Below are positions 34,410 through 46,990 of a DNA stretch of 64,000 nucleotides, piece by piece. The notes under the pieces were generated by a model. That model searched no databases and was not told the origin of the DNA. It worked only from the letters and a program-made list of their open reading frames with translations. A program made the position numbers and the translations under genes. The stretch is from NCBI GenBank assembly GCA_022605955.1, contig JAKCOZ010000081.1:1302001-1366000 (forward strand), in the 5' to 3' direction. The stretch is from Rallus limicola. Its lineage: Eukaryota; Chordata; Aves; Gruiformes; Rallidae. The stretch's first letter is position 1, and every line of letters begins with the position of its first letter.

Positions 34410-36080
34410 AACATGCCGAACGTCCAGCAATAGGTACTAACAGAAGCAGCCAGCACCAAAAGACATACATGGCCTGAAACCGCCCCATGGCACCTACAAG
34501 CAGCCCCTGTGACCCTGGGGCTCAGGGCTTTATTCTGCAGAGAAAACCTCTTCATGTCCCTCAGCCTGGGATTTTTCCTGCCGGAGCGGCCTTCCCGTCA
34601 AAACATGCCGAACGTCCAGCAATATCTCCCAAACCGAAGCAGCCATCACCAAAAGACATACATGGCCTGAAACGGCCCCATGGCACCTACAAGCAGCCCC
34701 TGTGACCTTGGGGCTCAGGGCTTTATACTGCGGAGAAAACCTCTTCATGCCCATCCACCTGGGATTTTTCTAGCGGGAGCGGCCTTCCCTTCCAAATATG
34801 TCGAACGTCCAGCAATAGCTCCCAAACCGAAGAAGCCAGCACCAAAAGATATACATGGCCTGAAACCGCCCCATGGCACCTACAAGCATCCGCTGTGACT
34901 CTGGGGCTCAGGGCTTTATTCTGTGGAGAAAACGTCTTCATGTCCCTCAGCCTGGGATTTTTCTAGCCAGAGAGGCCTTCTCTTCCAAACATGCCGAACA
35001 TCCAGCAATATCTCCCAAACCGAAGCAGCCAGCACCAAAAGACATACATGGCCTGAAACCGCCCCATGGCACCTACAAGCAGCCCCTGTGACCCTGGGTC
35101 TCAGGGCTTTATTCTGCGGAGAAAACGTCTTCATGTCCCTCCGCCTGGGATTTTTCCCACCGGAGCGGCCCTCATTTGCAAACATGCCGAACGTCCAGCA
35201 ATAGCTCCCAAACCGAAGCAGCCAGCACCAAAAGACATACATGGCCTGAAACCGACCCATGGCACCTACAAGCAGCCCCTGTGACCCTGGGGATCAGGGC
35301 TTTCTCTGCGGAGAAAACCTCTTCATGTCCCTCGGCCTATTATTTTTGTCGCCGGAGCGGCCTTCCCTTCCAAACATGCCGAACATCCAGCAATAGCTCC
35401 GAAACGGAAGCAGCCAGCACCAAAAGACATAAATGGCCTTTAACCGACCCATGGCACATACATGCAGCCCCTGTGACCCTGGGGCTCAGGGCTTTATTCT
35501 GCGGAGAAAACCTCTTCATGTCCTCAGCCTGGGATTTTTCTAGCCAGAGAGGCCTTCCCTTCCAAACATGCCGAAAGTCCAGCAATCGGTACTAACAGAA
35601 GCAGCCAGCACCAAAAGACATACATGGCCTGAAACCGCCCCATGGCATCTACAAGCAGCCCCTGTGACCCTGGGGCTCAGGGCTTTATTCTGCAGAGAAT
35701 AACTCTTCATGTCCCTCAGCCTGGGATTTTTCCCGCCGGAGCGGCCTTCCCTTCCAAACATGCCGAACGTCCAGCAATATCTCCCAAACCGAAGCAGCCA
35801 GCACCAAAATACATACATGGCCTGAAACCGCCCCATGGCACCTACAAGCAGCCCCTGTGACCTTGGGGCTCAGGGCTTTATACTGCGGAGAAAACCTCTT
35901 CATGCCCATCCACCTGGGATTTTTCTAGCGGGAGCGGCCTTCTCTTCCAAACATGTCGAACGTCCAGCAATAGCTCCCAAACCGAAGCAGCCATCACCAA
36001 AAGACATACATGGCCATAAATCGCCACATGGCACCTACAAGCATCCGCTGTGACTCTGGGGCTCAGGGCTTTATTCTGCG
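34410..36080 (+). repeat. Two adjacent 6-monomer-spaced HOR blocks
   Basis: The monomers at about 34,410-34,925 match those at about 35,565-36,080 at a spacing of 1,155 bp (6 monomers). Shared variants are the abnormal GGTACTAACAGAAGC replacing the usual CTCCCAAACCGAAGC, TTTATACTGCGGAG, CATGCCCATCCACCTGGG and TTCTAGCGGGAGCGG. The intervening monomers carry the CTATTATTTTTGTCGCC subtype. Confidence 0.8.
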
Positions 36081-37594
36081 GAGAAAACCTCTTCATGTCC
36101 CTTCAGCCTGGGATTTTTCCCACCGGAGCGGCCCTCATTTCCAAACATCCGAACGTCCAGCAATAGGTCCCAAACCGAAGCAGCCAGCACCAAAAGACAT
36201 ACATGGCCTGAAACCGCCCCATGGCACCTACAAGCTGCCAATTTTACCCTTGGGGCTCAGGGCTTTCTTCTGCGGAGAAAACCTCTTCATGTCCCTCGGC
36301 TTATTATTCTTGTCGCCGGAGCAGCCTTCCCTTCGAAACATGCCGAACGTCCAGCAATAGCTCCCAAACCGAAGAAGCCAGCACCAAAGGACATAAATGG
36401 CCGTTAACCGCCCCATGGCACATACAAGTAGCCCCTGAGACCTTGGGGTTCAGGGCTTTATTCTGCGGAGAAAACCTCTTCATGTCCCTCAGCCTGGGAT
36501 TTTTCTAGCTGGAGTGGCCTTCCGTTCCAAAGATGATGAACGTCCAGCAATAGCTCCCAAACTGAAGCAGCCAGCACCAATGGACATAAATGGCGGTTAA
36601 CCGCCCCATGGCACATACAAGCAGCCCCTGTGACCTTGGGGCTCAGGGCTTTATTCTGTGGAGAAAACATCTTCATGTCCCTCAGCCTGGGATTTTTTTA
36701 GCCAGAGAGGCCTTCCCTTCCAAACATGCCGAACGTCCAGCAATAGGTCCCAAACCGAAGCAGCCAGAACCAAAAGACATACATGGCCTGAAACCGCCCC
36801 ATGGCACCTACAAGCAGCCCCTGTGACCTTGGGGCTCAGGGCTTTATACTGCGGAGAAAACCTCTTCATGCCCATCACCTGGGATTTTTCTAGCGGGAGC
36901 GGCCTTCCCTTCCAAATATGTCGAACGTCCAGCAATAGCTCCCAAACCGAAGAAGCCATCACCAAAAGACATACATGGCCATAAATCGCCCCATGGCACC
37001 TAGAAGCTCCTTTTTGACCTTGGGGCTCAGGGCTTTCTTCTGCGGAGAAAACTTCTTCATGTCCCTCCGCCTATTATTTTTCCCGCGGGAGCGGCCTTCC
37101 CTTCCAAACATGCCGAACGTCCAGCAATATCTCCCAAAACGAAGCAGCCAGCACCAAAAGACATACATGGCCTGAAACTGCCACATGGCACCTGCAAGCA
37201 GCCCCTGTGACTCTGGGGCTCAGGGCTTTATTCTGCGGAGAAAACATCTTCATGTCCCTTAGCCTTGGATTTTTCTAGCCAGAGCGGCCTTCCCTTCCAA
37301 ACATGCTGAACGTCCAGCAATAGCTCCCAAACCGAAGCAGCCAGCACCAAAAGACATACATGGCCTGAAACCGCCCCATGGCACCTACAAGCAGCGCCTG
37401 TGACTCTGGGTCTCAGGGCTTTATTCTGCGGAGAAAACGTCTTCATGTCCCTCAGCCTGGGATTTTTCCCACCGGAGCGGCCCTCATTTGCAAACATGCC
37501 GAACGTCCAGCAATAGCTCCCAAACCGAAGCAGCCAGCACCAAAAGACATACATGGCCTGACACCGCCCCATGGCACCTGTGACCCTGGTGCTC

Positions 37595-38940
37595 AGGGAT
37601 TTATTCTGCGGAGAAAACCTCTTCATGTCCCTCAGCATGGGATTTTTCTAGCCAGAGAGGCCTTCCCTTCCAAACATGCCGAACGTCCAGCAATCGGTAC
37701 TAACAGAAGCAGCCAGCACCAAAAGACATACATGGCCTGAAACCGCCCCATGGCACCTACAAGCAGCCCCTGTGACCTTAGGGCTCAGGGCTTTATTCTG
37801 CAGAGAATAACTCTTCATGTCCCTCAGCCTGGGATCTTTCCCGCCGGAGCGGCCTTCCCTTCCAAACATGCCGAACGTCCAGCAATATCTCCCAAACCGA
37901 AGCAGCCAGCACCAAAATACATACATGGCCTGAAACCGCCCCATGGCACCTACAAGCAGCCCCTGTGACCTTGGGCTCAGGGCTTTATACTGCGGAGAAA
38001 ACCTCTTCATGCCCATCCACCTGGGATTTTTCTAGCCGAGCGGCCTTCTCTTCCAAACATGTCGAACGTCCAGCAATAGCTCCCAAACCGAAGCAGCCAT
38101 CACCAAAAGACATACATGGCCATAAATCGCCCCATGGCACCTACAAGCATCCGCTGTGACTCTGGGGCTCAGGGCTTTATTCTGCACAGAAAACCTCTCA
38201 TGTCCCTCAGCCTGGGATTATTCCCACCGGAGCGGCCTTCATTTCCAAACATGCCGAACGTCCAGGAATAGTTCCCAAACCGAAGCAGCCAGCACCAAAA
38301 GACATACATGGCCTGAAACCGCCCCATGGCAACTACAAGTAGCCCCTGATACCTTGGGGGTCAGGGCTTTATTCTGCGGAGAAAACCTCTTCATGTCCCT
38401 CAGCCTGGGATTTTTCTAGCTGGAGTGGCCTTCCGTTCCAAAGATGATGAACGTCCAGCAATAGCTCCCAAAACAAAGCAGCCAGCACCAAAATACTTAC
38501 ATGGCCTGAAACCGCCCCATGGCCCCTAGAAGCTGCCCCTTTGACCTTGGGGCTCAGGGCTTTCTTCTGCGGAGAAAACCTCTTCATATCCCTCGGCCTA
38601 TTATTTTTGTCGCCGGAGCAGCCTTCCCTTCCAAACATGCCGAACGTCCAGCAATAGGTCCCAAACTGAAGCAGCCAGCACCAATGGACATAAATGGCGG
38701 TTAACCGCCCCATGGCACATACAAGCAGCCCCTGTGACCTTGGGGCTCAGGGCTTTATTCTGTGGAGAAAACATCTTCATGTCCCTCAGCCTGGGATTTC
38801 TTTAGCCAGAGAGGCCTTCCCTTCCAAACATGCCGAACGTCCAGCAATAGGTCCCAAACCGAAGCAGCCAGAACTAAAAGACATACATGGCCTGAAACTG
38901 CCCCATGGCACCTACAAGCAGCCCCTGTGACCCTGGGTCT
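37595..38940 (+). repeat. HOR unit A (12-mer spacing to next copy)
   Basis: About 7 monomers that recur at 39,905-41,250 with a 2.31-kb (12-monomer) spacing. Shared private variants include CAGCATGGGATTTTTC, TCTGCAGAGAATAACTC, CCAAAATACATACATGG, TTCTGCACAGAAAACC, GGATTATTCCCACCGG and CAATGGACATAAATGGCGG. Its last three monomers also recur at about 43,740-44,330. Confidence 0.88.
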
Positions 38941-39114
38941 CAGGGCTTTATTCTGCAGAGAAAACCTCTTCATGTCCCTCAGCCTGGGATTTTTCCCGCC
39001 GGAGCGGCCTTCCCTTCCAAACATGCCGAACGTCCAGCAATAGCTCCCAAACCGAAGCAGCCAGCACCAAAAGACATACATGGCCTTTAACCGACCCATG
39101 GCACATACATGCAG

Positions 39115-39905
39115 CCCCTGTGACCCTGGGGCTCAGGGCTTTATTCTGCGGAGAAAACCTCTTCATGTCCCTCAGCCTGGGATTTTTCTAGCCAGAGAGG
39201 CCTTCCCTTCCAAACATGCCGAACGTCCAGCAATCGGTACTAACAGAAGCAGCCATCACCAAAAGACATACATGGCCTGAAACCGCCCCATGGCACCTAC
39301 AAGCAGCCCCTGTGACCTTGGGGCTCAGGGCTTTATTCTGCAGAGGAAACATCCTCATGTCCCTCAGCCTGGGATTTTTCTAGCCAGAGAGGCCTTCCCT
39401 TCCAAACATACCGAACGTCCAGCAATAGCTCCCAAACCGAAGCAGCCATCACCAAAAGACATACATGGACATAAATCGCCCCATGGCACCTACAAGCATC
39501 CGCTGTGACTCTGGGGCTCAGGGCTTTATTCTGCAGAGAAAACCTCTTCATGTCCCTCAGCGTGGGATTTTTCCCACCGGAGCGGCCCTCATTTCCAAAC
39601 ATCCGAACGTCCAGCAATAGGTCCCAAAGCGAAGCAGCCAGAAACAAAAGACATACATGGCCTGAAACCGCCCCATGGCACCTACAAGCTGCCCATTTGA
39701 CCTTGGGGCTCAGGGCTTTCTTCTGCGGAGAAAACCTCTTCATGTCCCTCGGCCTATTATTTTTGTCGCCGGAGCAGCCTTCCCTTCCAAACATGCCGAA
39801 CGTCCAGCAATAGCTCCCAAACCGAAGCAGCGAGCACCAAAGGACATAAAGTGCCGTTAACCGCCCCATGGCACATACAAGCAGCCCCTGTGACCTTGGG
39901 GCTCA
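39115..39905 (+). repeat. HOR block C (11-mer spacing to next copy)
   Basis: About 4 monomers recurring at 41,235-42,040 with a 2,120-bp (11-monomer) spacing. Shared variants are the CGGTACTAACAGAAGC block, TACATGGACATAAATCGC, AAACATCCGAACG (a 2-base loss in the usual ACATGCCGAACG) and GACATAAAGTGCCG. One extra monomer (about 38,940-39,115) separates it from unit A in the first copy only. Confidence 0.88.
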
Positions 39906-41250
39906 GGGATTTATTCTGCGGAGAAAACCTCTTCATGTCCCTCAGCATGGGATTTTTCTAGCCAGAGAGGCCTTCCCTTCCAAACATTCTGAACGTCCAG
40001 CAATCGGTACTAACAGAAGCAGCCAGCACCAAAAGACATACATGGCCTGAAACCGCCCCATGGCACCTACAAGCAGCCCCTGTGACCTTAGGGCTCAGGG
40101 CTTTATTCTGCAGAGAATAACTCTTCATGTCCCTCAGCCTGGGATTTTTCCCGCCGGAGCGGCCTTCCCTTCCAAACATGCCGAACGTCCAGCAATATCT
40201 CCCAAACCGAAGCAGCCAGCACCAAAATACATACATGGCCTGAAACTGCCCCATGGCACCTACAAGCAGCCCCTGTGACCTTGGGGCTCAGGGCTTTATA
40301 CTGCGGAGAAAACCTCTTCATGCCCATCCACCTGGGATTTTTCTAGCGGGAGCGGCCTTCCCTTCAAAATATGTCGAACGTCCAGCAATAGCTCCCAAAC
40401 CGAAGGAGCCATCACCAAAAGACATACATGGACATAAATCGCCCCATGGCACCTACAAGCATCCGCTGTGACTCTGGGGCTCAGGGCTTTATTCTGCACA
40501 GAAAACCTCTTCATGTCCCTCAGCCTGGGATTATTCCCACCGGAGCGGCCTTCATTTCCAAACATGCCGAACGTCCAGGAATAGTTCCCAAACCGAAGCA
40601 GCCAGCACCAAAAGACATACATGGCCTGAAACCGCCCCATGGCACCTACAAGTAGCCCCTGAGACCTTGGGGTTCAGGGCTTTATTCTGCGGAGAAAACC
40701 TCTTCATGTCCCTCAGCCTGGGATTTTTCTAGCTGGAGTGGCCTTCCGTTCCAAAGATGATGAACGTCCAGCAATAGCTCCCAAAACAAAGCAGCCAGAA
40801 CCAAAATACTTACATGGCCTGAAACTGCCCCATGGCCCCTAGAAGCTGCCCCTTTGACCTTGGGGCTCAGGGCTTTCTTCTGCGGAGAAAACCTCTTCAT
40901 ATCCCTCGGCCTATTATTTTTGTCGCCGGAGCAGCCTTCCCTTCCAAACATGCCGAACGTTCAGCAATAGCTCCCAAACTGAAGCAGCCAGCACCAATGG
41001 ACATAAATGGCGGTTAACCGCCCCATGGCACATACAAGCAGCCCCTGTGACCTTGGGGCTCAGGGCTTTATTCTGTGGAGAAAACATCTTCATGTCCCTC
41101 AGCCTGGGATTTTTTTAGCCAGAGAGGCCTTCCCTTCCAAACATGCCGAACGTCCAGCAATAGCTCCCAAACCGAAGCAGCCAGAACCAAAAGACATACA
41201 TGGCCTGAAACTGCCCCATGGCACCTACAAGCAGCCCCTGTGACCCTGGG
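39905..41250 (+). repeat. HOR unit A, second copy
   Basis: Second copy of the seven-monomer unit at 37,595-38,940. It runs directly into the second copy of block C without the extra monomer seen in the first, so two adjacent HORs are 12 and 11 monomers long. Confidence 0.87.
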
Positions 41251-42040
41251 GCTCAGGGCTTTATTCTGCGGAGAAAACCTCTTCATGTCCCTCAGCCTGG
41301 GATTTTTCTAGCCAGAGAGGCCTTCCCTTCCAAACATGCCGAACGTCCAGCAATCGGTACTAACAGAAGCAGCCATCACCAAAAGACATACATGGCCTGA
41401 AACCGCCCCATGGCACCTACAAGCAGCCCCTGTGACCTTGGGGCTCAGGGCTTTATTCTGCCGAGGAAACATCCTAATGTCCCTCAGCCTGGGATTTTTC
41501 TAGCCAGAGAGGCCTTCCCTTCCAAACATACCGAACGTCCAGCAATAGCTCCCAAACCGAAGCAGCCATCACCAAAAGACATACATGGACATAAATCGCC
41601 CCATGGCACCTACAAGCATCCGCTGTGACTCTGGGGCTCAGGGCTTTATTCTGCAGAGAAAACCTCTTCATGTCCCTCAGCCTGGGATTTTTCCCACCGG
41701 AGCGGCCCTCATTTCCAAACATCCGAACGTCCAGCAATAGGTCCCAAAGCGAAGCAGCCAGAAACAAAAGACATACATGGCCTGAAACCGCCCCATGGCA
41801 CCTACAAGCTGCCCATTTGACCTTGGGGCTCAGGGCTTTCTTCTGCGGAGAAAACCTCTTCATGTCCCTCGGCCTATTATTTTTGTCGCCGGAGCAGCCT
41901 TCCCTTCCAAACATGCCGAACGTCCAGCAATAGCTCCCAAACCGAAGCAGCGAGCACCAAAGGACATAAAGTGCCGTTAACCGCCCCATGGCACATACAA
42001 GCAGCCCCTGTGACCTTGGGGCTCAGGGCTTTATTCTGCG
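41235..42040 (+). repeat. HOR block C, second copy
   Basis: Second copy of 39,115-39,905. The region from about 41,600 to 42,760 also matches about 47,750-48,910 at a spacing of roughly 6,151 bp (32 monomers), showing that the same block was copied over different distances. Confidence 0.85.
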
Positions 42041-43739
42041 GAGGAAACATCCTCATGTCCCTCAGCCTGGGATTTTTCTAGCCAGAGAGGCCTTCCCTTC
42101 CAAACATACCGAACGTCTAGCAATATCTCCCAAACCAAAGCAGCCAGCATCAAAAGACATACATGGCCTGAAATCGCCCCATGGCACCTACGGCAGCCCC
42201 TGTGTCCCTGGGGCTCAGGGCTTTCTTCTGCGGAGAAAACCTCTTCATGTCCTTCAGCCTGGGATTTTTCCCGCCGGAGCGGCCTTCCCTTCCAAACATA
42301 CCGAACGTCCAGCAATAGCTCCCAAACCGAAGCAGCCAGCACCAAAAGACTTACAAGGCCATAAACCGCCCCATGGCACCTACAAGCAGCCCCTTTGACC
42401 TTGGGACTCAGGGCTTTCTTCTGCGGAGAAAACCTCTTAATGTCCCTCGGCCTATTATTTTTGTCGCCGGAGCGGCCTTCCCTTCCAAACATGCCGAACA
42501 TCCATCAGTAACTCCCAAACGGAAGCAGCCAGCACCAAAAGACATAAATTGCCTTTAACCGACACATGGCACCTACAAGCATCCGCTGTGACCCTGGGGC
42601 TCAGGGCTTTATTCTGCGGAGAAAACCTCTTCATGTCTCTCAGCCTGGGATTTTTCTAGCAGGAGCGGCCTTCCCTTCCAAACATGCCGAACGTCCAGCA
42701 ATAGGTACTAACAGAAGCAGCCAGCACCAAAAGACATACATGGCCTGAAACCGCCCCAAGGCCCTACAAGCAGCCCCTGTGACCCTGGGGCTCAGGGCTT
42801 TATTCTGCAGAGAATAACTCTTCATGTCCCTCAGCCTGGGATTTTTCCCGCCGGAGCGGCCTTCCCTTCCAAACTTGCCGAACGTCCAGCAATATCTCCC
42901 AAACCGAAGCAGCCAGCACCAAAAGACATACATGGCCTGAAACCGCCCCATGGCACCTACAAGCAGCTCCTGTGGCCCTGGGGCTCAGGGCTTTATTCTG
43001 CGGAGGAAACCTCTTCATGTCCCTCAGCCTGGGATTTTTCCCACGCGAGCGGCCCTCATTTCCAAACATCCGAACGTCCAGTAATAGGTCCCAAACCGAA
43101 GCAGCCAGAAACAAAAGACATACATGGCCTGAAACCACCCCATGGAACCTATAAGCAGCCCCTGTGACCCTGGGGCTCAGGGATTTCTTCTGCGGAGAAA
43201 ACCTCCTCATGTCCTTCAGCCTGGGATTTTGCCCACCAGAGCGGCCCTCATTTCCAAACATGCCGATCATCCAGCAATATCTCCCAAACCGAAGCAGCCA
43301 GCACCAAAAGACTTACATTTCCTGAAATCGCCGAATGGCACCTACAAGTAGCCCCTGTGACCCTGGGGCTCAGGGCTTTATTCTGAGGAGAAATCCTCTT
43401 CATGTCCCTCAGCCTGGAATTTTCAAGCCAGAGCGGCCTTCCCTTCCAAACATGCAGAACGTCCAGCAATAGCTCCCAAACCAAAGCAGCCAGCACCAAA
43501 AGACATCCATGGCCTGAAACCACCCCATGGCACCTACAAGCAGCCCCTTTGACCTTGGGGCTCAGGGCTTTATTCTGCGGAGAAAACCTCTTCATGTCCC
43601 TCCACCTGGGATTTTTCCCACCGGAGCGGCCCTCATTTCCAAACATGCCGAACGTCCAGGAATATTTCCCAAACTGAAGCAGCCACCACCAAAAGACATA
43701 CATGGCCTGAAACCGCCCCATGGCACCTACAATAGCCCC

Positions 43740-44330
43740 TGAGACCTTGGGGTTCAGGGCTTTATTCTGCGGAGAAAACCTCTTCATGTCCCTCAGCCTG
43801 GGATTTTTCTAGCTGCAGTGGCCTTCCGTTCCAAAGATGATGAACGTCCAGCAATAGCTCCCAAAACAAAGCAGCCAGCACCAAAATACTTACATGGCCT
43901 GAAACTGCCCCATGGCCCCTAGAAGCTGCCCCTTTGACCTTGGGGCTCAGGGCTTTCTTCTGCGGAGAAAACCTCTTCATATCCCTCGGCCTATTATTTT
44001 TGTCGCCGGAGCAGCCTTCCCTTCCAAACATGCCGAACGTCCAGCAATAGCTCCCAAACTGAAGCAGCCAGCACCAATGGAAATAAATGGCGGTTAACCG
44101 CCCCATGGCACATACAAGCAGCCCCTGTGACCTTGGGGCTCAGGGCTTTATTCTGTGGAGAAAACATCTTCATGTCCCTCAGCCTGGGATTTTTTTAGCC
44201 AGAGAGGCCTTCCCTTCCAAACATGCCGAACGTCCAGCAATAGCTCCCAAACCGAAGCAGCCAGAACCAAAAGACATACATGGCCTGAAACTGCCCCATG
44301 GCACCTACAAGCAGCCCCTGTGACCCTGGG
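43740..44330 (+). repeat. Partial third copy of HOR unit A
   Basis: Three monomers matching 38,340-38,930 and 40,650-41,243, including CTGGAGTGGCCTTCCGTTCC, AAAGATGATGAACGTCC, CTTCATATCCCTCGGCC and the AATGGCGGTTAACCGCCCC phrase. It ends a 3,080-bp (16-monomer) spacing from the second copy. Confidence 0.82.
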
Positions 44331-45065
44331 GCTCAGGGCTTTATTCTGCAGAGAAAACCTCTTCATGTCCCTCAGCCTGGGATTTTTCCCGCCGGAGCGG
44401 CCTTCCCTTCCAAACATGCTGAACGTCCAGCAATAGCTCCCAAACCGAAGCAGCCAGAACCAAAAGACATACATGGCCTGAAACCGCCCCATGGCACCTA
44501 CAAGCAGCCCCTGTGACCTTGGGGCTCAGGGCTTTATACTGCGGAGAAAACCTCTTCATGCCCATCCACCTGGGATTTTTCTAGCGGGAGCGGCCTTCCC
44601 TTCCAAATATGTCGAACGTCCAGCAATAGCTCCCAAACCGAAGAAGCCATCACCAAAAGACATACATGGCCATAAATCGCCCCATGGCACCTACAAGCAT
44701 CCGCTGTGACTCTGGGGCTCAGGGCTTTATTCTGCGGAGAAAACGTCTTCATGTCCCTCAGCCTGGGATTTTTCTATCCAGAGAGGCCTTCCCTTCGAAA
44801 CATGCCGAACGTCCAGCAATAGCTCCCAAACTGAAGCAGCCAGCACCAAAAGATATACATGGCCTGAAACCGCCCCATGGCCCCTAGAAGCTCCTTTTTT
44901 ACCTTGGGGCTCAGGGCTTTCTTCTGCGGAGAAAACTTCTTCATGTCCCTCGGCCTATTATTTTTCCCGCGGGAGCGGCCTTCCCTTCCAAACATGCCGA
45001 ACGTCCAGCAATATCTCCCAAACCGAAGCAGCCAGCACCAAAAGACATACATGGCCTGAAACCGC
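44298..45065 (+). repeat. HOR block (pair with 46,225-46,990)
   Basis: About four monomers repeated 1,927 bp (10 monomers) to the right. Shared variants are CATGCCCATCCACCTGGG, CATGGCCATAAATCGCCCC, CTTCCCTTCGAAACATGC, CCCCTAGAAGCTCCTTTTT and TATTTTTCCCGCGGGAGC. Confidence 0.82.
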
Positions 45066-46224
45066 CCCATGGCACCTACAAGCAGCCCCTGTGACCTTGG
45101 GGCTCAGGGCTTTATTCTGCAGAGAATAACTCTTCATGTCCCTCAGCCTGGGATTTTTCCCGCCCGAGCGGCCTTCCCTTCCAAACATGCCGAACGTCCA
45201 GCAATAGCTCCCAAACCGAAGCAGCCATCACCAAAAGACATACATGGCCATAAATCGCCCCATGGCACCTACAAGCATCCGCTGTGACTCTGGGGCTCAG
45301 GGCTTTATTCTGCGGAGAAAACCTCTTCATGTCCCTCAGCCTGGGATTTTTCCCACCGGAGCGGCCCTCATTTCCAAACATCCGAACGTCCAGCAATAGG
45401 TCCCAAAACGAAGCAGCCAGCACCAAAAGACATACATGGCCTGAAACCGCACCATGGCACCTACAAGCTGCCCATTTGACCTTGGGGCTCAGGGCTTTCT
45501 TCTGCGGAGAAAACCTCTTCATGTCCCTCGGCCTATTATTTTTGTCGCCGGAGCAGCCTTCCCTTCCAAACATGCCGAACGTCCAGCAATAGCTCCCAAA
45601 CCGAAGCAGCAAGCATCAAAAGACATCCATGGCCTGAAACCGCCCCATGGCAGCTACAAGCAGCCCCTGTGACCTTGGGGCTCAGGGCTTCATTCTGCGG
45701 AGAAAAGCTCTTCATGTCCCTCAGCCTGGGATTTTTCTAGCCGGAGCGGACTTCCCTGCCAAACATGCCGAACGTCCAGCAATAGTTCCAAAAACGAAGC
45801 AGGCAGCACCAAAAGACATACATGGCCTGAAACCGACTCATGGCACCTACAGGCAGCCCCTGTGACCCTGGCGATCAGGGCTTTATTCTGCGGAGAGAAC
45901 CTCTTCATGTCCCTCAGCCTGGGATTTTTCTAGCCAGAGCAGCCTTCCCTTCCAAATATGCCGAACGTCCAGCAATAGCTCCGTAACCGAAGCAGCCAGC
46001 ACCAAAATACTTACATGGTCAGGAACCACCCCATGGCACATACAAGCAGCCCCTGTGACCCTGGGGCTCAGGGCTTTATTCTGTGGAGAAAACATCTCAT
46101 GTCACTCCACCTGGGATTTTTCTAGCCAGAGCGGCCTTCCCTTCCAAACATGCCGAACGTCCAGCAATAGCTCCCAAACCGAAGCAGGAAGCACCAAAAG
46201 ACATCCATGGCCTGAAACCGCCCC

Positions 46225-46990
46225 ATGGCACCTACAAGCAGCCCCTGTGACCCTGGGGCTCAGGGCTTTATTCTGCAGAGAAAACCTCTTCATGTCCCTC
46301 AGCCTGGGATTTTTCCCGCCGGAGCGGCCTTCCCTTCCAAACATGCCGAACGTCCAGCAATATCTCCCAAACCGAAGCAGCCAGCACCAAAAGACATACA
46401 TGGCCTGAAACCGCCCCATGGCACCTACAAGCATCCCCTGAGACCTTGGGGCACAGGGCTTTATACTGCGGAGAAAACCTCTTCATGCCCATCCACCTGG
46501 GATTTTTCTAGCGGGAGCGGCCTTCCCTTCAAAATATGTGGAACGTCCAGCAATAGCTCCCAAACCGAAGAAGCCATCACCAAAAGACATACATGGCCAT
46601 AAATCGCCCCATGGCACCTACAAGCATCTGCTGTGACTCTGGGGCTCAGGGCTTTATTCTGCAGAGAAAACGTCTTCATGTCCCTCAGCCTGGGATTTTT
46701 CTAGCCAGAGAGGCCTTCCCTTCGAAACATGCCGAACGTCCAGCAATAGCTCCCAAACTGAAGCAGCCAGCACCAAAAGATATACATGGCCTGAAACCGC
46801 CCCATGGCCCCTAGAAGCTCCTTTTTGACCTTGGGGCTCAGGGCTTTCTTCTGCGGAGAAAACTTCTTCATGTCCCTCAGTCTATTATTTTTCCCGCGGG
46901 AGCGGCCTTCCCTTCCAAACATGCCGAACGACCAGCAATATCTCCCAAACCGAAGCAGTCAGCACCAAAAGACATACATGGCCTGAAACC
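46225..46990 (+). repeat. HOR block, second copy (pair with 44,298-45,065)
   Basis: Second copy of the four-monomer block, with scattered single-base differences (for example GCATCTGCTGTGAC where the first copy has GCATCCGCTGTGAC). Confidence 0.82.
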
